Shown here one piece after another: positions 27,809-38,077 of a stretch of 64,000 nt of DNA. The position numbers were made by a program, and so were the translations under genes. Under the pieces are notes generated by a model, which worked only from the letters and a program-made list of their open reading frames with translations, had not been told where the DNA came from and did no database searches. The stretch is from Pseudolysobacter antarcticus (GTDB lineage Bacteria > Pseudomonadota > Gammaproteobacteria > Xanthomonadales > Rhodanobacteraceae), in NCBI RefSeq assembly GCF_004168365.1, contig NZ_CP035704.1, positions 2,108,001 to 2,172,000 on the forward strand, read 5' to 3'. Within the stretch, counting starts at the first letter, position 1, and the number at the start of each line of letters is the position of its first letter.

Positions 27809-28612
27809 ATGATCGATCCAATCAGAGTTGCCGTATTTGGCGCATCGGGGCGCATGGGCGCGGCGTTGATGCGCGCCACCGTCGCCACGCCACGAGTGCA
27901 ATTGGTCGCCGCGCTGGTGCGCGCGGGTTCGGTGCAAGCCGATGCCGTTGTATCGAGTCTGCATGGTGGCGCCGCCGAATCCATGTGTTTTTCCGAATCG
28001 CTAAGTGCCGCGGCGGATGTGTTGATCGATTTCAGCGCCGCGAGCGCGTTCGATCAGGCGCTCGCCATCGCGCTCGAACACAAGATCGCGCTGGTCAGCG
28101 GCACTACCGGCTTGAGCGAAACTCAATACCAGACCTTGCATGCCGCCGCGCGGGAAATCCCGATTTTATGGGCGTCGAATTTCAGCCTCGGCATTGCCAT
28201 GCTCACGCGCCTGGCGCGTGATGCGGCGAAGGCGCTGGCGGATTGGGATTGCGAAATCAGCGAAGCGCATCACCGCCACAAGCAGGACGCCCCATCGGGC
28301 ACCGCGTTGAGTATCGGTGATGCGATTGCCAAGGCGCGCGCTAGCACGCTGGACGATTCTGCGATTTATGCGCGCACCGCAAAATCCGGCGCACGCAAGG
28401 CGGGCGAGATTGGATTTTCAGTCGTGCGCGGTGGCGATATCGTCGGTGAACACACCGTGTTTTTGATCGGCGAGGGCGAGCGCATTGAGCTCACCCATCG
28501 CGCTCAGAGTCGAGATATTTTCGCCGCCGGTGCGGTGCGCGCTGCAGCCTGGCTGGCTGGGCGCACCCCAGGGGTTTACACCATCGAAAATGTACTTGGA
28601 TTGAGTGACTGA
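27809..28612 (+). CDS. dapB: 4-hydroxy-tetrahydrodipicolinate reductase
   Basis: A 267-residue NAD(P)H-dependent enzyme of the lysine and meso-diaminopimelate pathway. The dinucleotide loop GASGRMG is at 11-17, the GTTGLSE segment follows, and the catalytic motif EAHHRHKQDAPSGTA lies in the C-terminal domain. The ATG at 27809 has AAGGGA upstream and gives the normal length. The frame is open to 27767. The gene follows dnaJ by 99 bp, a frequent dnaJ-dapB-carA-carB order, and converges on the oxygenase gene. Confidence 0.95.
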   Translation: MIDPIRVAVFGASGRMGAALMRATVATPRVQLVAALVRAGSVQADAVVSSLHGGAAESMCFSESLSAAADVLIDFSAASAFDQALAIALEHKIALVSGTTGLSETQYQTLHAAAREIPILWASNFSLGIAMLTRLARDAAKALADWDCEISEAHHRHKQDAPSGTALSIGDAIAKARASTLDDSAIYARTAKSGARKAGEIGFSVVRGGDIVGEHTVFLIGEGERIELTHRAQSRDIFAAGAVRAAAWLAGRTPGVYTIENVLGLSD

Positions 28613-28634
28613 GTTTCTCGATCACTCTGTCCAT

Positions 28635-29348
28635 TCAGTCCAGATGCCCCGCGTTGTTCTTGCGCTTCGCGCCCCAGCGTTTATCCAGCCCGCCGAACAG
28701 TTTTTTGAATAGTCGCGAGAATTTTCCGCGCTGGGTCTTGCGCAGTTTTTCGTCTTCGCTGGTGAGCCACGCGACCTGGATCACGCGACGTTCGCCTTCG
28801 AACGGCAAATGGCCGTGGTAGGAATTGTCAGCGCGTTTGAACACCACGAAATTTCCGTAGACCGGTTTTACTTCGGGCGTGACCAGCGCATCGATATCGT
28901 CTTTTTTCGCGAGAAAGCGCAGGCAGCCGGCGCTGGTCTCCGGCCACGATTCGTTGAGATAGAGTAGGGCGGTCGCAATCTTCGATTTGCTGTCGGTGTG
29001 GATCGTGCCGTGACGTTTGTTGAGCGCGCGGCACAACGTTACCAGCGTCGGAAATTGTCCGAGATTCTCGATGCCGAGTTTTGCGCCGATGCTGCTGGCG
29101 ATCGCCGGATTGGTCAGCTCGGCTACCAGCTGCTGCACTGATGGCCCGCAATCTTTCGTTTCATAAGGGAAAAATCCGGCGCTCGGATAACGTGGAAAAT
29201 CGCGGTCGAGCTCGCTCGCCGCTGCGCGCGGCAATTGCTCGTGCGCGATCAGGAACGCAAATGGCTCGTGAGTGAGAATGCTGTCGGCACGATCGAGCCT
29301 TTTCGGATCGATCAAGGTCGCAGTGGAATCAGTGTTTTGGTTTGGCAT
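28635..29348 (-). CDS. 2-oxoglutarate/Fe(II)-dependent oxygenase family protein
   Basis: A 237-residue protein with the double-stranded beta-helix iron site. HxD is His117-x-Asp119 in TIHTDSK; the distal histidine is in NSYHGHLPF (178 or 180), and an arginine in EGERRVIQVAW would bind 2-oxoglutarate. The closest general resemblance is to prolyl-hydroxylase-like 2OG-Fe(II) oxygenases. The C-terminal tail is strongly basic. The substrate is unknown. The start at 29348 was chosen because the upstream extension of the frame is not protein-like, but no Shine-Dalgarno is evident. It lies between dapB and carA on the opposite strand. Confidence 0.75.
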   Translation of the reverse strand: MPNQNTDSTATLIDPKRLDRADSILTHEPFAFLIAHEQLPRAAASELDRDFPRYPSAGFFPYETKDCGPSVQQLVAELTNPAIASSIGAKLGIENLGQFPTLVTLCRALNKRHGTIHTDSKSKIATALLYLNESWPETSAGCLRFLAKKDDIDALVTPEVKPVYGNFVVFKRADNSYHGHLPFEGERRVIQVAWLTSEDEKLRKTQRGKFSRLFKKLFGGLDKRWGAKRKNNAGHLD

Positions 29349-29485
29349 GATCGAGGGCAGGAAATGCGGTGCAGCTATTCTAACGCCGCAGTGGCATAGG
29401 TTGTGATGACGATAACGATGGCCCGGAAAGCCTGATTCCTGCGCGGTTTTCAAGTTCGATATCGAAGCTTTTATCCATGGAGTTA

Positions 29486-29514
29486 TGGACAATCGAGGCC
29501 TTCGCGCCTATCAT
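29486..29514 (+). promoter_or_regulatory. Sigma-70-type promoter for carA
   Basis: TGGACA (29486-29491), a 17-bp spacer and TATCAT (29509-29514) predict a leader of about 150 nt before the carA GTG. The leader has small stems (CTGGT/ACCAG at 29553-29566, CGCCT/AGGCG at 29646-29659), the last overlapping the likely ribosome-binding region. Nothing else is seen in the 320-bp gap. Confidence 0.5.
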
Positions 29515-29668
29515 TCGTACTCGCCTGCACCCCATATTCCCTCGTCCACGGACTGGTTGGCACCAGCCCGCGATATAGCGCGCCCCCGAGCTTCGTCCAC
29601 GACGGTTTTTGCTGTCGGCGGAGCGGTCAGCGCAAATCGTTTGGACGCCTGATTAGGCGATTAGATTA

Positions 29669-30808
29669 GTGAACACTGAAGCACTCCTTGCACTCGAAGA
29701 CGGCAGTCTGTTCCGTGGCATTTCCATCGGCGCGGAGGGAGCAACCAGTGGTGAGGTCGTATTCAACACGGCCATGACCGGTTATCAGGAAATCCTGACC
29801 GACCCTTCCTACGCGCAGCAAATTGTCACGCTGACGTATCCGCATATCGGCAACACTGGCTGCAATGTGGTCGATGAAGAATCGACAGCTGTGCAAACCG
29901 CCGGACTCATCATTCGCGATCTACCGTTGCGCGCCAGCAATTGGCGCAGCACCGAAACCCTGCAGGATTATCTGCGTCGCCACAACATCGTCGCGATTGC
30001 GGACATCGACACGCGTCGCCTCACGCGCATCCTGCGCGACAAGGGTGCGCAGAACGGTTGCATACTCGCGGGCGCTGATATTTCCGACGAACGCGCGCTG
30101 GCTGCGGCGCGCGCGTTCCCGGGCCTCAAGGGCATGGATCTCGCCAAGGTCGTCAGCACCACCGCCAGCTATCGCTGGCACGAGGGTAGTTATGATCTCG
30201 ACAAAACGTCGTTCGTGTCGACGCCGGTCAAACATCATGTCGTTGCTTATGATTTCGGTATCAAGCGCAACATCCTGCGCATGCTTGCCGATCGCGGCTG
30301 CGAAATTACCGTGGTGCCGGCACAGACCTCGGCGCGCGATGTGCTGGCACTAAAACCCGATGGCGTGTTTCTGTCGAACGGCCCGGGCGATCCGGAGCCT
30401 TGCGATTACGCGGTCGCTGCGATCCGCGAATTCATCGCAATGAGGATTCCAACGTTCGGCATCTGCCTAGGTCACCAACTTCTCGGACTCGCGGTCGGCG
30501 CCAAAACCATCAAGATGAAATTCGGCCACCACGGCGCTAATCATCCGGTGATCGACCTGGCTTCGGGCCACGTCATGATATCGAGTCAGAATCATGGTTT
30601 TGCCGTGGACGAGGCGACCTTGCCGAGCAACGTCAAGGCCACGCATCGCTCGCTGTTCGACGGCTCGCTGCAAGGCATTGCATTGCTCGATGTACCTGCC
30701 TACAGTTTTCAGGGGCACCCTGAAGCGAGCCCCGGTCCGCGCGATGTTGCCGCGGTGTTTGATCCATTCATTCGACACATGGAGGCGCGGGCAAGTTTGT
30801 CCGTGTAA
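29669..30808 (+). CDS. carA: Carbamoyl-phosphate synthase small (glutaminase) subunit
   Basis: A 379-residue subunit that hydrolyses glutamine and passes ammonia to CarB, for arginine and pyrimidine synthesis. The N-terminal domain begins LEDGSLFRG, and the C-terminal class I amidotransferase has nucleophile Cys266 in FGICLGHQ, with His350 and Glu352 in [10 protein letters not shown]. The start is GTG; an AGGCG at -15 is the only ribosome-binding candidate. The usual partner carB is not adjacent but separated by a small exported-protein gene. Confidence 0.95.
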   Translation: MNTEALLALEDGSLFRGISIGAEGATSGEVVFNTAMTGYQEILTDPSYAQQIVTLTYPHIGNTGCNVVDEESTAVQTAGLIIRDLPLRASNWRSTETLQDYLRRHNIVAIADIDTRRLTRILRDKGAQNGCILAGADISDERALAAARAFPGLKGMDLAKVVSTTASYRWHEGSYDLDKTSFVSTPVKHHVVAYDFGIKRNILRMLADRGCEITVVPAQTSARDVLALKPDGVFLSNGPGDPEPCDYAVAAIREFIAMRIPTFGICLGHQLLGLAVGAKTIKMKFGHHGANHPVIDLASGHVMISSQNHGFAVDEATLPSNVKATHRSLFDGSLQGIALLDVPAYSFQGHPEASPGPRDVAAVFDPFIRHMEARASLSV

Positions 30809-30814
30809 TCACGC

Positions 30815-31276
30815 ATGAATTTTCGTTCCGCTCATATCGCCAGGTTTCGCCGCGCCGGTTTCGCCTTAGCCACGCTGTTGCTGATGACTGTACCCGTGGT
30901 TTTGCTCGCGCAAAAGACACCGCCGACAACACCCAAGCAAAATGCCGCGGCAGATGATGCCGCCACCGCCGCGCCGTCCACCGCGAGCAAGGCAAATTCG
31001 CGCAGCGCCTTGAACGAGCGCCAGGTACCGTTTGAAGAATTGAAAAATCGCATCGGTCAGCGCGTGATCATCCGCACTGTCTACAACACTGTGCGCAGCG
31101 GCGTCCTTACGGCGTACGACAACACCTCGCTCGACATCACGACCGACAAGGCACAGGGCGGCTTTTCCCTGAGCGTGCCGCGTGAAACGATCAAGACTGT
31201 CAGCATCATGCTCGAACAAATCAACGACGACCCCCTTTTCCCGACTGCAGGCAAGCCCGGTGCCAAAAAGAACTGA
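30815..31276 (+). CDS. Small exported protein of unknown function between carA and carB
   Basis: A 153-residue protein with a basic N terminus, a hydrophobic segment (14-32) and an Ala/Thr/Pro-rich linker (about 34-66), then a compact beta-rich domain (70-135). That domain, with [17 protein letters not shown] and [12 protein letters not shown], has the strand spacing of an Sm-like small barrel, but this is pattern similarity only. The signal may be cleaved after LLA or stay as a membrane anchor. The gene starts 6 bp after carA and its last 17 bp overlap the carB start, so it is embedded in the carAB operon. Confidence 0.75.
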   Translation: MNFRSAHIARFRRAGFALATLLLMTVPVVLLAQKTPPTTPKQNAAADDAATAAPSTASKANSRSALNERQVPFEELKNRIGQRVIIRTVYNTVRSGVLTAYDNTSLDITTDKAQGGFSLSVPRETIKTVSIMLEQINDDPLFPTAGKPGAKKN

Positions 31277-34200
31277 TCTCAAGTCCATCCTGATCATTGG
31301 CGCTGGCCCGATCATCATCGGCCAGGCCTGCGAGTTCGATTATTCCGGCGCGCAAGCCTGCAAGGCGCTGAAAGAGGAAGGCTATCGCGTCATCCTGGTC
31401 AACTCGAATCCGGCCACGATCATGACCGATCCCGACACCGCCGATGCGGTGTATATCGAGCCGATCAACTGGACCACGGTCGAGCGCATCATCGCCAAAG
31501 AGCGGCCGGATGCGCTGCTGCCGACGATGGGCGGCCAGACCGGTTTGAATTGCGCGCTCGATCTCGCCGATAACGGCGTGCTCGAAAAATACGGCGTGGA
31601 ATTGATCGGCGCGTCACCCACTGCGATTCGCCTCGCCGAAGATCGTGCCTTGTTTCGTCAGGCGATGATCGAGATCGGTCTCGACGTACCTGCCGCCGAA
31701 GTCGCGCGCAGTCTCGAACAGGCGCTGGATATTCAGACGCGCGTCGGTTTCCCGACCATCATTCGTCCGAGCTTTACCTTGGGCGGATCAGGCGGCGGCA
31801 TTGCCTACAATCGCGAGGAATTCATCGAGATTATCAAACGCGGTCTCGAACTTTCACCGGTGCACGAAGTGCTGGTCGAAGAGTCGGTGCTCGGCTGGAA
31901 AGAATTCGAAATGGAAGTCGTGCGCGACAGCGCCGACAACTGCATCATCGTCTGTTCGATCGAAAATCTCGATCCGATGGGCGTGCATACCGGTGACTCG
32001 ATTACCGTGGCGCCGGCGCAAACCCTGACCGACAAGGAATACCAGCGCCTGCGCGATGCGTCGATCGCCGTGCTGCGCAAAATCGGCGTCGCGACTGGCG
32101 GCTCGAACGTGCAGTTTGGCGTCAACGCGCAGGACGGCCGTGTCGTCGTTATCGAAATGAATCCGCGCGTTTCGCGTTCGTCTGCGCTGGCGTCGAAAGC
32201 GACGGGTTTTCCGATTGCGAAAGTCGCTGCCAAACTCGCGGTCGGTTACACGCTGGATGAATTGCGCAACGAGATTACCGGTGGTTTGACGCCGACTTCG
32301 TTCGAACCAAGCATCGATTACGTCGTCACCAAGATTCCGCGTTTTGCGTTCGAGAAATTTCCGACCGCCGATGCGCGCCTGACCACGCAGATGAAATCGG
32401 TCGGCGAAGTCATGGCGATCGGCCGCACCTTCCAGGAATCGTTGCAGAAAGCGTTGCGCGGTCTGGAAATCGGTCGTGATGGACTCAATCCGACCGGTCT
32501 GGATCTGAGCACAGAAGAAGGCGTGATCACGCTCAAGCGCGAACTGCGCGAGCCGAGTCCCGAACGCTTGTTTTATGTCGCCGATGCGTTTCGTATCGGA
32601 CTGACCTTGCCGCAAGTATTCGATCTGACGTTCATCGATCCGTGGTTCCTCGCGCAGATTGAAGATCTTGTCAGCACCGAAAAAACCATCGCTGATCAAG
32701 GTCTCGCGGCGGTCGATGCCTTGCGCATGCGCGCGCTGAAGCGCAAGGGCTTTTCCGATTCGCGTCTCGCCACCTTGCTCGGCACCGATGAAAACGCGAT
32801 GCGTCATTTGCGCCGCGCGTTTAATGTGCGTCCGGTCTACAAACGCGTCGATTCGTGCGCTGCAGAATTCGCCACGCAAACCGCGTATCTCTATTCGACC
32901 TACGAAGAAGAGTGCGAGGCCAATCCGACCAGCCGCGACAAGATCGTCGTGCTCGGCGGCGGCCCGAATCGCATCGGTCAGGGCATCGAGTTCGATTATT
33001 GCTGCGTGCATGCCGCAATGGCGCTGCGCGAAGATGGCTATGAAACCATCATGGTCAACTGCAATCCGGAAACCGTCTCCACCGATTACGACACGTCAGA
33101 TCGTTTGTATTTCGAATCGGTCACGCTCGAAGACGTGCTTGAAATCATCGACAAGGAAAAACCCAAGGGCGTGATCGTGCAATACGGCGGGCAGACGCCG
33201 CTGAAACTTGCGCGCGCACTCGAAGCCAATGGCGTGCCGGTGATCGGTACGTCGCCAGACTCGATCGATCTCGCCGAAGACCGCGAACGCTTCCAGAAAA
33301 TGGTCGAGAAACTTGGCCTCAATCAGCCGCCGAATCGTACCGCGCGCAATCCCGACGAAGCTTTCGCGCTCGCGCGCGAGATCGGCTATCCGCTCGTCGT
33401 GCGTCCGAGTTACGTGCTTGGCGGCCGTGCGATGGAAGTGGTGTACGCCGACAGCGATCTGAAGCGCTACATGACCGACGCGGTGCGCGTGTCGAACGAT
33501 TCGCCGGTCTTGCTCGACCGCTTTCTCGACAACGCGACCGAGGTCGATGTCGATATCGTGTGCGACGATACCGGTGCGGTTTTGATCGGCGGCATCATGG
33601 AACACATTGAGGAAGCCGGCGTGCATTCGGGTGATTCGAGTTGTTCGTTGCCGCCGTATTCGCTCTCGCTGGCGATCCAGGATCAGTTGCGCACGCAGGT
33701 GACGCAGATGGCGCGTGAGCTGAAAGTCATCGGCCTCATGAATACGCAGTTCGCGATTCAGGGCGAGAAGATTTTTATTCTCGAAGTAAATCCGCGGGCA
33801 TCGCGCACGGTGCCGTTCGTGTCCAAAGCTACCGGAGTTTCGCTGGCGAAAATCGCAGCGCGCTGCATGGTCGGAAAATCGCTCGCCGAGCAGGGCACCA
33901 CGGTCGAGATGATCCCGCAATATTTTTCGGTGAAAGAAGCGATCTTCCCGTTTCTCAAATTCCAGAACGTCGATCCGATCCTCGGCCCGGAGATGCGTTC
34001 GACTGGCGAGGTGATGGGCGTTGGTCGCAGTTTCGGTGCAGCGTTTGCGCGGGCGCACGAGGCGGCGAATATTGCGGCACCGAAAGTCGGCAAGGCATTC
34101 TTGAGCGTGCGTGATGGCGACAAGGAACGCCTGTTGCCCGTCGCGCGTGAGTTGCTGCGGCGCGGCTTCAGTCTGGTTGCGACCAGCGGTACGAGTGCGT

Positions 34201-34490
34201 TTCTGGCCGAGAATGGCCTGGTTTGCGAACGCATCAACAAGGTGCTTGAAGGGCGTCCGCATATCGTCGATCGGATCAAGAACGGCGAGATCGTTTTTAT
34301 CGTCAATACAACCGAAGGCAAGCAGGCGATTTCCGATTCGTTCTCAATCCGTCGCGGCGCGTTGCAACAGCGTGTGACTTATTCGACGACGATCGCCGGT
34401 GCTCGTGCCTTGCTGCATTCGCTGGATTTCCGCGACAGCGGCGAGGTCAATTCGCTGCAGGAATTGCACCGCGAACTTGCCGGTCAATAA
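31260..34490 (+). CDS. carB: Carbamoyl-phosphate synthase large subunit
   Basis: A 1076-residue enzyme made of two homologous ATP-grasp halves (from about 1 and from about 550) that use two ATP to make carbamoyl phosphate, plus a C-terminal MGS-like allosteric domain (about 940 on). [20 protein letters not shown] opens the first half and [19 protein letters not shown] the second. The start is placed at GTG 31260 because it gives the family N terminus ([10 protein letters not shown]). The frame is open to 31182, but that lies inside the upstream gene. It overlaps the preceding gene by 17 bp, suggesting coupled translation. Confidence 0.95.
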   Translation: MPKRTDLKSILIIGAGPIIIGQACEFDYSGAQACKALKEEGYRVILVNSNPATIMTDPDTADAVYIEPINWTTVERIIAKERPDALLPTMGGQTGLNCALDLADNGVLEKYGVELIGASPTAIRLAEDRALFRQAMIEIGLDVPAAEVARSLEQALDIQTRVGFPTIIRPSFTLGGSGGGIAYNREEFIEIIKRGLELSPVHEVLVEESVLGWKEFEMEVVRDSADNCIIVCSIENLDPMGVHTGDSITVAPAQTLTDKEYQRLRDASIAVLRKIGVATGGSNVQFGVNAQDGRVVVIEMNPRVSRSSALASKATGFPIAKVAAKLAVGYTLDELRNEITGGLTPTSFEPSIDYVVTKIPRFAFEKFPTADARLTTQMKSVGEVMAIGRTFQESLQKALRGLEIGRDGLNPTGLDLSTEEGVITLKRELREPSPERLFYVADAFRIGLTLPQVFDLTFIDPWFLAQIEDLVSTEKTIADQGLAAVDALRMRALKRKGFSDSRLATLLGTDENAMRHLRRAFNVRPVYKRVDSCAAEFATQTAYLYSTYEEECEANPTSRDKIVVLGGGPNRIGQGIEFDYCCVHAAMALREDGYETIMVNCNPETVSTDYDTSDRLYFESVTLEDVLEIIDKEKPKGVIVQYGGQTPLKLARALEANGVPVIGTSPDSIDLAEDRERFQKMVEKLGLNQPPNRTARNPDEAFALAREIGYPLVVRPSYVLGGRAMEVVYADSDLKRYMTDAVRVSNDSPVLLDRFLDNATEVDVDIVCDDTGAVLIGGIMEHIEEAGVHSGDSSCSLPPYSLSLAIQDQLRTQVTQMARELKVIGLMNTQFAIQGEKIFILEVNPRASRTVPFVSKATGVSLAKIAARCMVGKSLAEQGTTVEMIPQYFSVKEAIFPFLKFQNVDPILGPEMRSTGEVMGVGRSFGAAFARAHEAANIAAPKVGKAFLSVRDGDKERLLPVARELLRRGFSLVATSGTSAFLAENGLVCERINKVLEGRPHIVDRIKNGEIVFIVNTTEGKQAISDSFSIRRGALQQRVTYSTTIAGARALLHSLDFRDSGEVNSLQELHRELAGQ

Positions 34491-34620
34491 CAGCCGCGCG
34501 GCAACCGCAGCGCCGCGCTGCCAACTCGCTTACAATCGGCTTTGTTGTTACGGATCGAGCACGCACCGCGATGCACGATCCGTGTGTATTTGTCACTCAT
34601 AAAAGTTTGTCGAGATCACC

Positions 34621-35100
34621 ATGAAAAGAGCACCGTTGACACAAAAAGGCGTCGAGCGCCTGCGCGCCGAACTCGATCGATTGAAGACCACCGATCGCCC
34701 GCAAGTGATCGCGCATATCGCTGAGGCGCGTGCACATGGCGACCTCAAGGAAAACGCCGAGTATCACGCCGCGCGCGAGCAGCAGGGTTTCATCGAGGGC
34801 CGCATCCAGGAGCTCGAAGCGGCATTGTCGTACGCCGAAGTGATCGACATCAGCAAGCTCAACGCGGGTTCGCGCATCGTGTTCGGTGCGACCGTCGATC
34901 TGCTCGAAGAAGGTGCAGAGAAGGAAGTCACCTACCAAATTGTTGGCGACCTCGAAGCCGATATCAAACGTTCGCTGATCTCGGTCAGCTCGCCGTTTGC
35001 GCGCGCGATGATCGGTAAACACGATGGTGATACGGTGGAGTTTCAGGCGCCGAGCGGCTTGAAGACTTACGAAATTGTCGGTGTGCGTTACGAGGGCTGA
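34621..35100 (+). CDS. greA: Transcription elongation factor GreA
   Basis: A 159-residue factor that rescues backtracked RNA polymerase by stimulating transcript cleavage. The N-terminal coiled coil carries the acidic tip Asp41 and Glu44 in [13 protein letters not shown], and the C-terminal FKBP-like domain ends with [14 protein letters not shown] and [12 protein letters not shown]. It lies downstream of carB; a possible -10 (TACAAT at 34531-34536) lies in the gap. In Xanthomonas greA also flanks the rpf region. Confidence 0.96.
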   Translation: MKRAPLTQKGVERLRAELDRLKTTDRPQVIAHIAEARAHGDLKENAEYHAAREQQGFIEGRIQELEAALSYAEVIDISKLNAGSRIVFGATVDLLEEGAEKEVTYQIVGDLEADIKRSLISVSSPFARAMIGKHDGDTVEFQAPSGLKTYEIVGVRYEG

Positions 35101-35144
35101 GCGATCCGCTGACAGCCGAATGTATTTCGCAGCAAGGCGCTGAT

Positions 35145-36152
35145 GTGCTGTATCTGTTGCTGCCGAACAAACACCGCTGCGCTGCCGATCCCGTTCTGGC
35201 GAAAGGCACGCTGTCGCGCTGGTTATCCCTAGGCAATCAGCAGCCGGTTCTGACGGGCGGACGCGAAGCGATTCTGCGCCAGCGATTTCAGTTCAACGGA
35301 TCACAATTCCCGGTTGCTGCACTGACGCGCGAACTCGACAAAAACGACGCCGGCAAGCACCTGTGGCTGCGGGCCGATCCAGCCTATGTTCGTGCCGACA
35401 TGGCCGCTGCGCGTATGCTCGCTTGCGGTGAGCTCGGGCTTACACAAGACGAGGCGGACATGCTCGGCGCCAGCCTGCAGCCGTTGTTCGACGAGCACGG
35501 TTTGGTGCTCGAAACCACGACATCATCGCGCTGGTATCTGCGTTGTCCCGCAACCGAATCCTTGCCTGAATTTGCGGCGCCGGATGCAGTGCTCGGCGAT
35601 GATCTCTATCTGCATATGCCCAGCGGCGATCTCGGCAAGCGCTGGCGACGGTTGCTCAGCGAAGTACAAATTACTCTGCACAACCATCCGCTCAACGCGG
35701 TTCGTGCGACACGCGGACAAGTGCCGATCAACAGCCTTTGGTTCTGGGGCGCCGGCGTGTTGCCCGCGTCGATAAAGACGGATTTGAATCGCGTGATCAG
35801 CAATGACGAGGTCGTTCTCGCGTTGGCAACGCACGCGCAGATTGTTGCGCAGAATTTGCCGGATAATCGCAGCGAAATTATTGCGACGTTGGCGCGCGAA
35901 GAGTCGGTACTACTTGATCTCGGCGAAATGCGCGACGGCGCTGCGATCGAGCGCGAATGGTTAATGCCACTTGCCACTGCGTTGAAAAACGGGTCGATCA
36001 CGGCGATTCAATTATTGTTCGCCAGCGGTGAATCCTGCGTCGCGCGTGCGGCGCATCGCTGGCGTTTTTGGCGCCGCATTCAAGCGCTGCAAACAATCTC
36101 GGATGTCGATGAAATCGCGTCGATCATGGGCAGCAACGATGCTTCCGGCTGA
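35145..36152 (+). CDS. rpfE: RpfE-like protein
   Basis: A 335-residue soluble protein beginning VLYLLLPNKHR. I recognise no catalytic motif. Its place between greA and recJ, its length and its general character match the gene called rpfE in the Xanthomonas rpf cluster, whose biochemical role is unclear; related proteins are sometimes annotated as phosphoglycerate-mutase-like. Notable segments are INSLWFWGAGVLP in the middle and a Trp/Arg-rich ARAAHRWRFWRR near the C terminus. The start is GTG at 35145 with AAGG upstream. The assignment is by context rather than by a diagnostic residue. Confidence 0.6.
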   Translation: MLYLLLPNKHRCAADPVLAKGTLSRWLSLGNQQPVLTGGREAILRQRFQFNGSQFPVAALTRELDKNDAGKHLWLRADPAYVRADMAAARMLACGELGLTQDEADMLGASLQPLFDEHGLVLETTTSSRWYLRCPATESLPEFAAPDAVLGDDLYLHMPSGDLGKRWRRLLSEVQITLHNHPLNAVRATRGQVPINSLWFWGAGVLPASIKTDLNRVISNDEVVLALATHAQIVAQNLPDNRSEIIATLAREESVLLDLGEMRDGAAIEREWLMPLATALKNGSITAIQLLFASGESCVARAAHRWRFWRRIQALQTISDVDEIASIMGSNDASG

Positions 36153-36200
36153 TACGTTTGCGCGCCGATGTGGTGGTCGTCTGCGTCGACGGATCGCACA

Positions 36201-37937
36201 ATGAGTATCACGCGGATTCAGCGCAGAGCAGTATCAGGGGAGTCGCACGGCTGGCCTGAAAATATCCATCCGGTATTGCGCCGCATCTACGCTGCGCGTG
36301 GCGCGCTGCATCCGGGCGATGTCGAATATCGGCTGGCCGCATTGCATACGCCACAAACATTGTCGGGCATCGCTGCCGCTTGCGAGTTGCTGGCAAATGC
36401 ATTGCGCGATGACAGACGCATCGTCATCGTTGGTGACTTCGATGCCGATGGCGCGACCGGCACCGCTGTGGCGATTCGCGGCTTGCGTGCGCTCGGCGCG
36501 CGGCACGTGAGTTATCAGGTGCCGAATCGTTTTACGCACGGTTACGGATTAAGTCCGGCGCTGGTCGAAACCTTGCTGCCGCAGAAACCCGATCTGATCA
36601 TCACCGTCGACAACGGCATCGCCAGTCTGCCCGGCGTGGCGCTCGCCAAAAGTCATGGCATCGCGGTGCTGATTACCGATCATCATCTGCCCGGTCTGCA
36701 GTTGCCGATCGCCGATGCGATCGTCAATCCGAATCTCGAAAAAGACCAGTTTCCAAGTAAGGCATTGTGCGGTGTCGGTGTGATGTTTTATTTGTTGCTG
36801 GCTTTGCGCACGTACTTGCGCAACGGTGGCTGGTTTATATTACGAAGCATTGTCGAGCCCGATCTTTCGGTGTTGCTGGATCTGGTCGCGCTGGGCACGG
36901 TGGCCGATCTCGTCTCGCTGGATTTCAATAATCGCATTCTGGTCGAATCTGGCCTAAAGCGCATTCGCGCCGGGCGCGGTTGTGCAGGCGTGCGCGCGTT
37001 GATCGATGTCAGCAATCGGCGCGTGCAGGCGATCACTGCCGCCGATCTCGGATTTGCCCTCGCGCCGCGCATCAACGCCGCCGGTCGGCTCGAAGACATG
37101 GCGCTCGGCATCGAATGCCTGATTACCGACGATGCGATGCGCGCACAGGCGCTGGCCGAACAGCTATCTGCGATCAATACCGAGCGCCGCGAATTGCAGG
37201 TCACGATGGTGGAGCAGGGCGAGGCTCTGGTTGCACGCTGGCGCGCCGCGCACGGTGCGGACACGCTGCCGGTCGGCGTGTGTTTGTTCGAGCAGGATTG
37301 GCATCCTGGCGTGGTCGGTCTGGTCGCATCACGCTTGAAGGAATCGTTGCACCGACCGGTAGTCGCGTGTGCTCCTGCGGGCGATGACAGCGATGAGTTG
37401 CGCGCGTCGGCGCGATCGATTCCGGGGTTTCACATTCGTGATGCGCTGGCCGAAGTGGATGCGCGCCATCCGGATTTGATCCTGCGTTTCGGCGGTCATG
37501 CGATGGCTGCGGGATTGAGTTTGCGCGCGCACAATCTGCACAAATTTGCGGCAGCGTTTGATGCAGTCGCGCAAGAACGTCTGGCGCCGGAACAACTCGA
37601 AGCGGTGATGTTGAGTGATGGTGAACTTCGTGCCGAAGATTGCACGCTCGATCTCGCGCAGCAACTGCGTTATGCCGGACCGTGGGGCCAGAATTTCCCG
37701 GAACCCATTTTCGATGGCGAGTTCAGTGTGGAGTCGTGGCGCGTCGTCGGTGAAACGCATCTACGTCTGAAGCTGAAAGCGGTTTCTGGTGCAGCCGCGA
37801 TTGACGGAATCCTGTTCGGTGGCTATCGCGGCAGTCCGCCGCCCGCACGGCTGCGCGCTGCTTACCAACTCGATATCAACGATTGGCGTGGCGAGAGCAG
37901 CGTGCAGTTATTACTGCGGCATATCGAGACGACATAG
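36201..37937 (+). CDS. recJ: Single-stranded-DNA-specific exonuclease RecJ
   Basis: A 578-residue 5'-3' ssDNA exonuclease of the DHH superfamily, acting in recombination and mismatch repair. Metal-binding motifs are DFDADG (79-84), TVDNG and DHH (160-162); the DHHA1-type part includes the RFGGHAMAAGLSL motif in the C-terminal half, followed by an OB-like domain. The start at 36201 (MSITRIQ) was chosen; an in-frame ATG at 36168 would add 11 residues that look unlike the family. It is followed by prfB, as in other Lysobacterales. Confidence 0.94.
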   Translation: MSITRIQRRAVSGESHGWPENIHPVLRRIYAARGALHPGDVEYRLAALHTPQTLSGIAAACELLANALRDDRRIVIVGDFDADGATGTAVAIRGLRALGARHVSYQVPNRFTHGYGLSPALVETLLPQKPDLIITVDNGIASLPGVALAKSHGIAVLITDHHLPGLQLPIADAIVNPNLEKDQFPSKALCGVGVMFYLLLALRTYLRNGGWFILRSIVEPDLSVLLDLVALGTVADLVSLDFNNRILVESGLKRIRAGRGCAGVRALIDVSNRRVQAITAADLGFALAPRINAAGRLEDMALGIECLITDDAMRAQALAEQLSAINTERRELQVTMVEQGEALVARWRAAHGADTLPVGVCLFEQDWHPGVVGLVASRLKESLHRPVVACAPAGDDSDELRASARSIPGFHIRDALAEVDARHPDLILRFGGHAMAAGLSLRAHNLHKFAAAFDAVAQERLAPEQLEAVMLSDGELRAEDCTLDLAQQLRYAGPWGQNFPEPIFDGEFSVESWRVVGETHLRLKLKAVSGAAAIDGILFGGYRGSPPPARLRAAYQLDINDWRGESSVQLLLRHIETT

Positions 37938-38077
37938 CAGCATTTTTGCGATAAGCGACGGCACAGCGCCGGCAGCTCAATGCCGCGCTGAAAAGAGTTC
38001 TGCAAAAGTTTGCTCTCTCGCTGGCGGGGTGGATTTGCTAAGATACCGAATCCATATTGCATTGCAGCGAAACCGCC

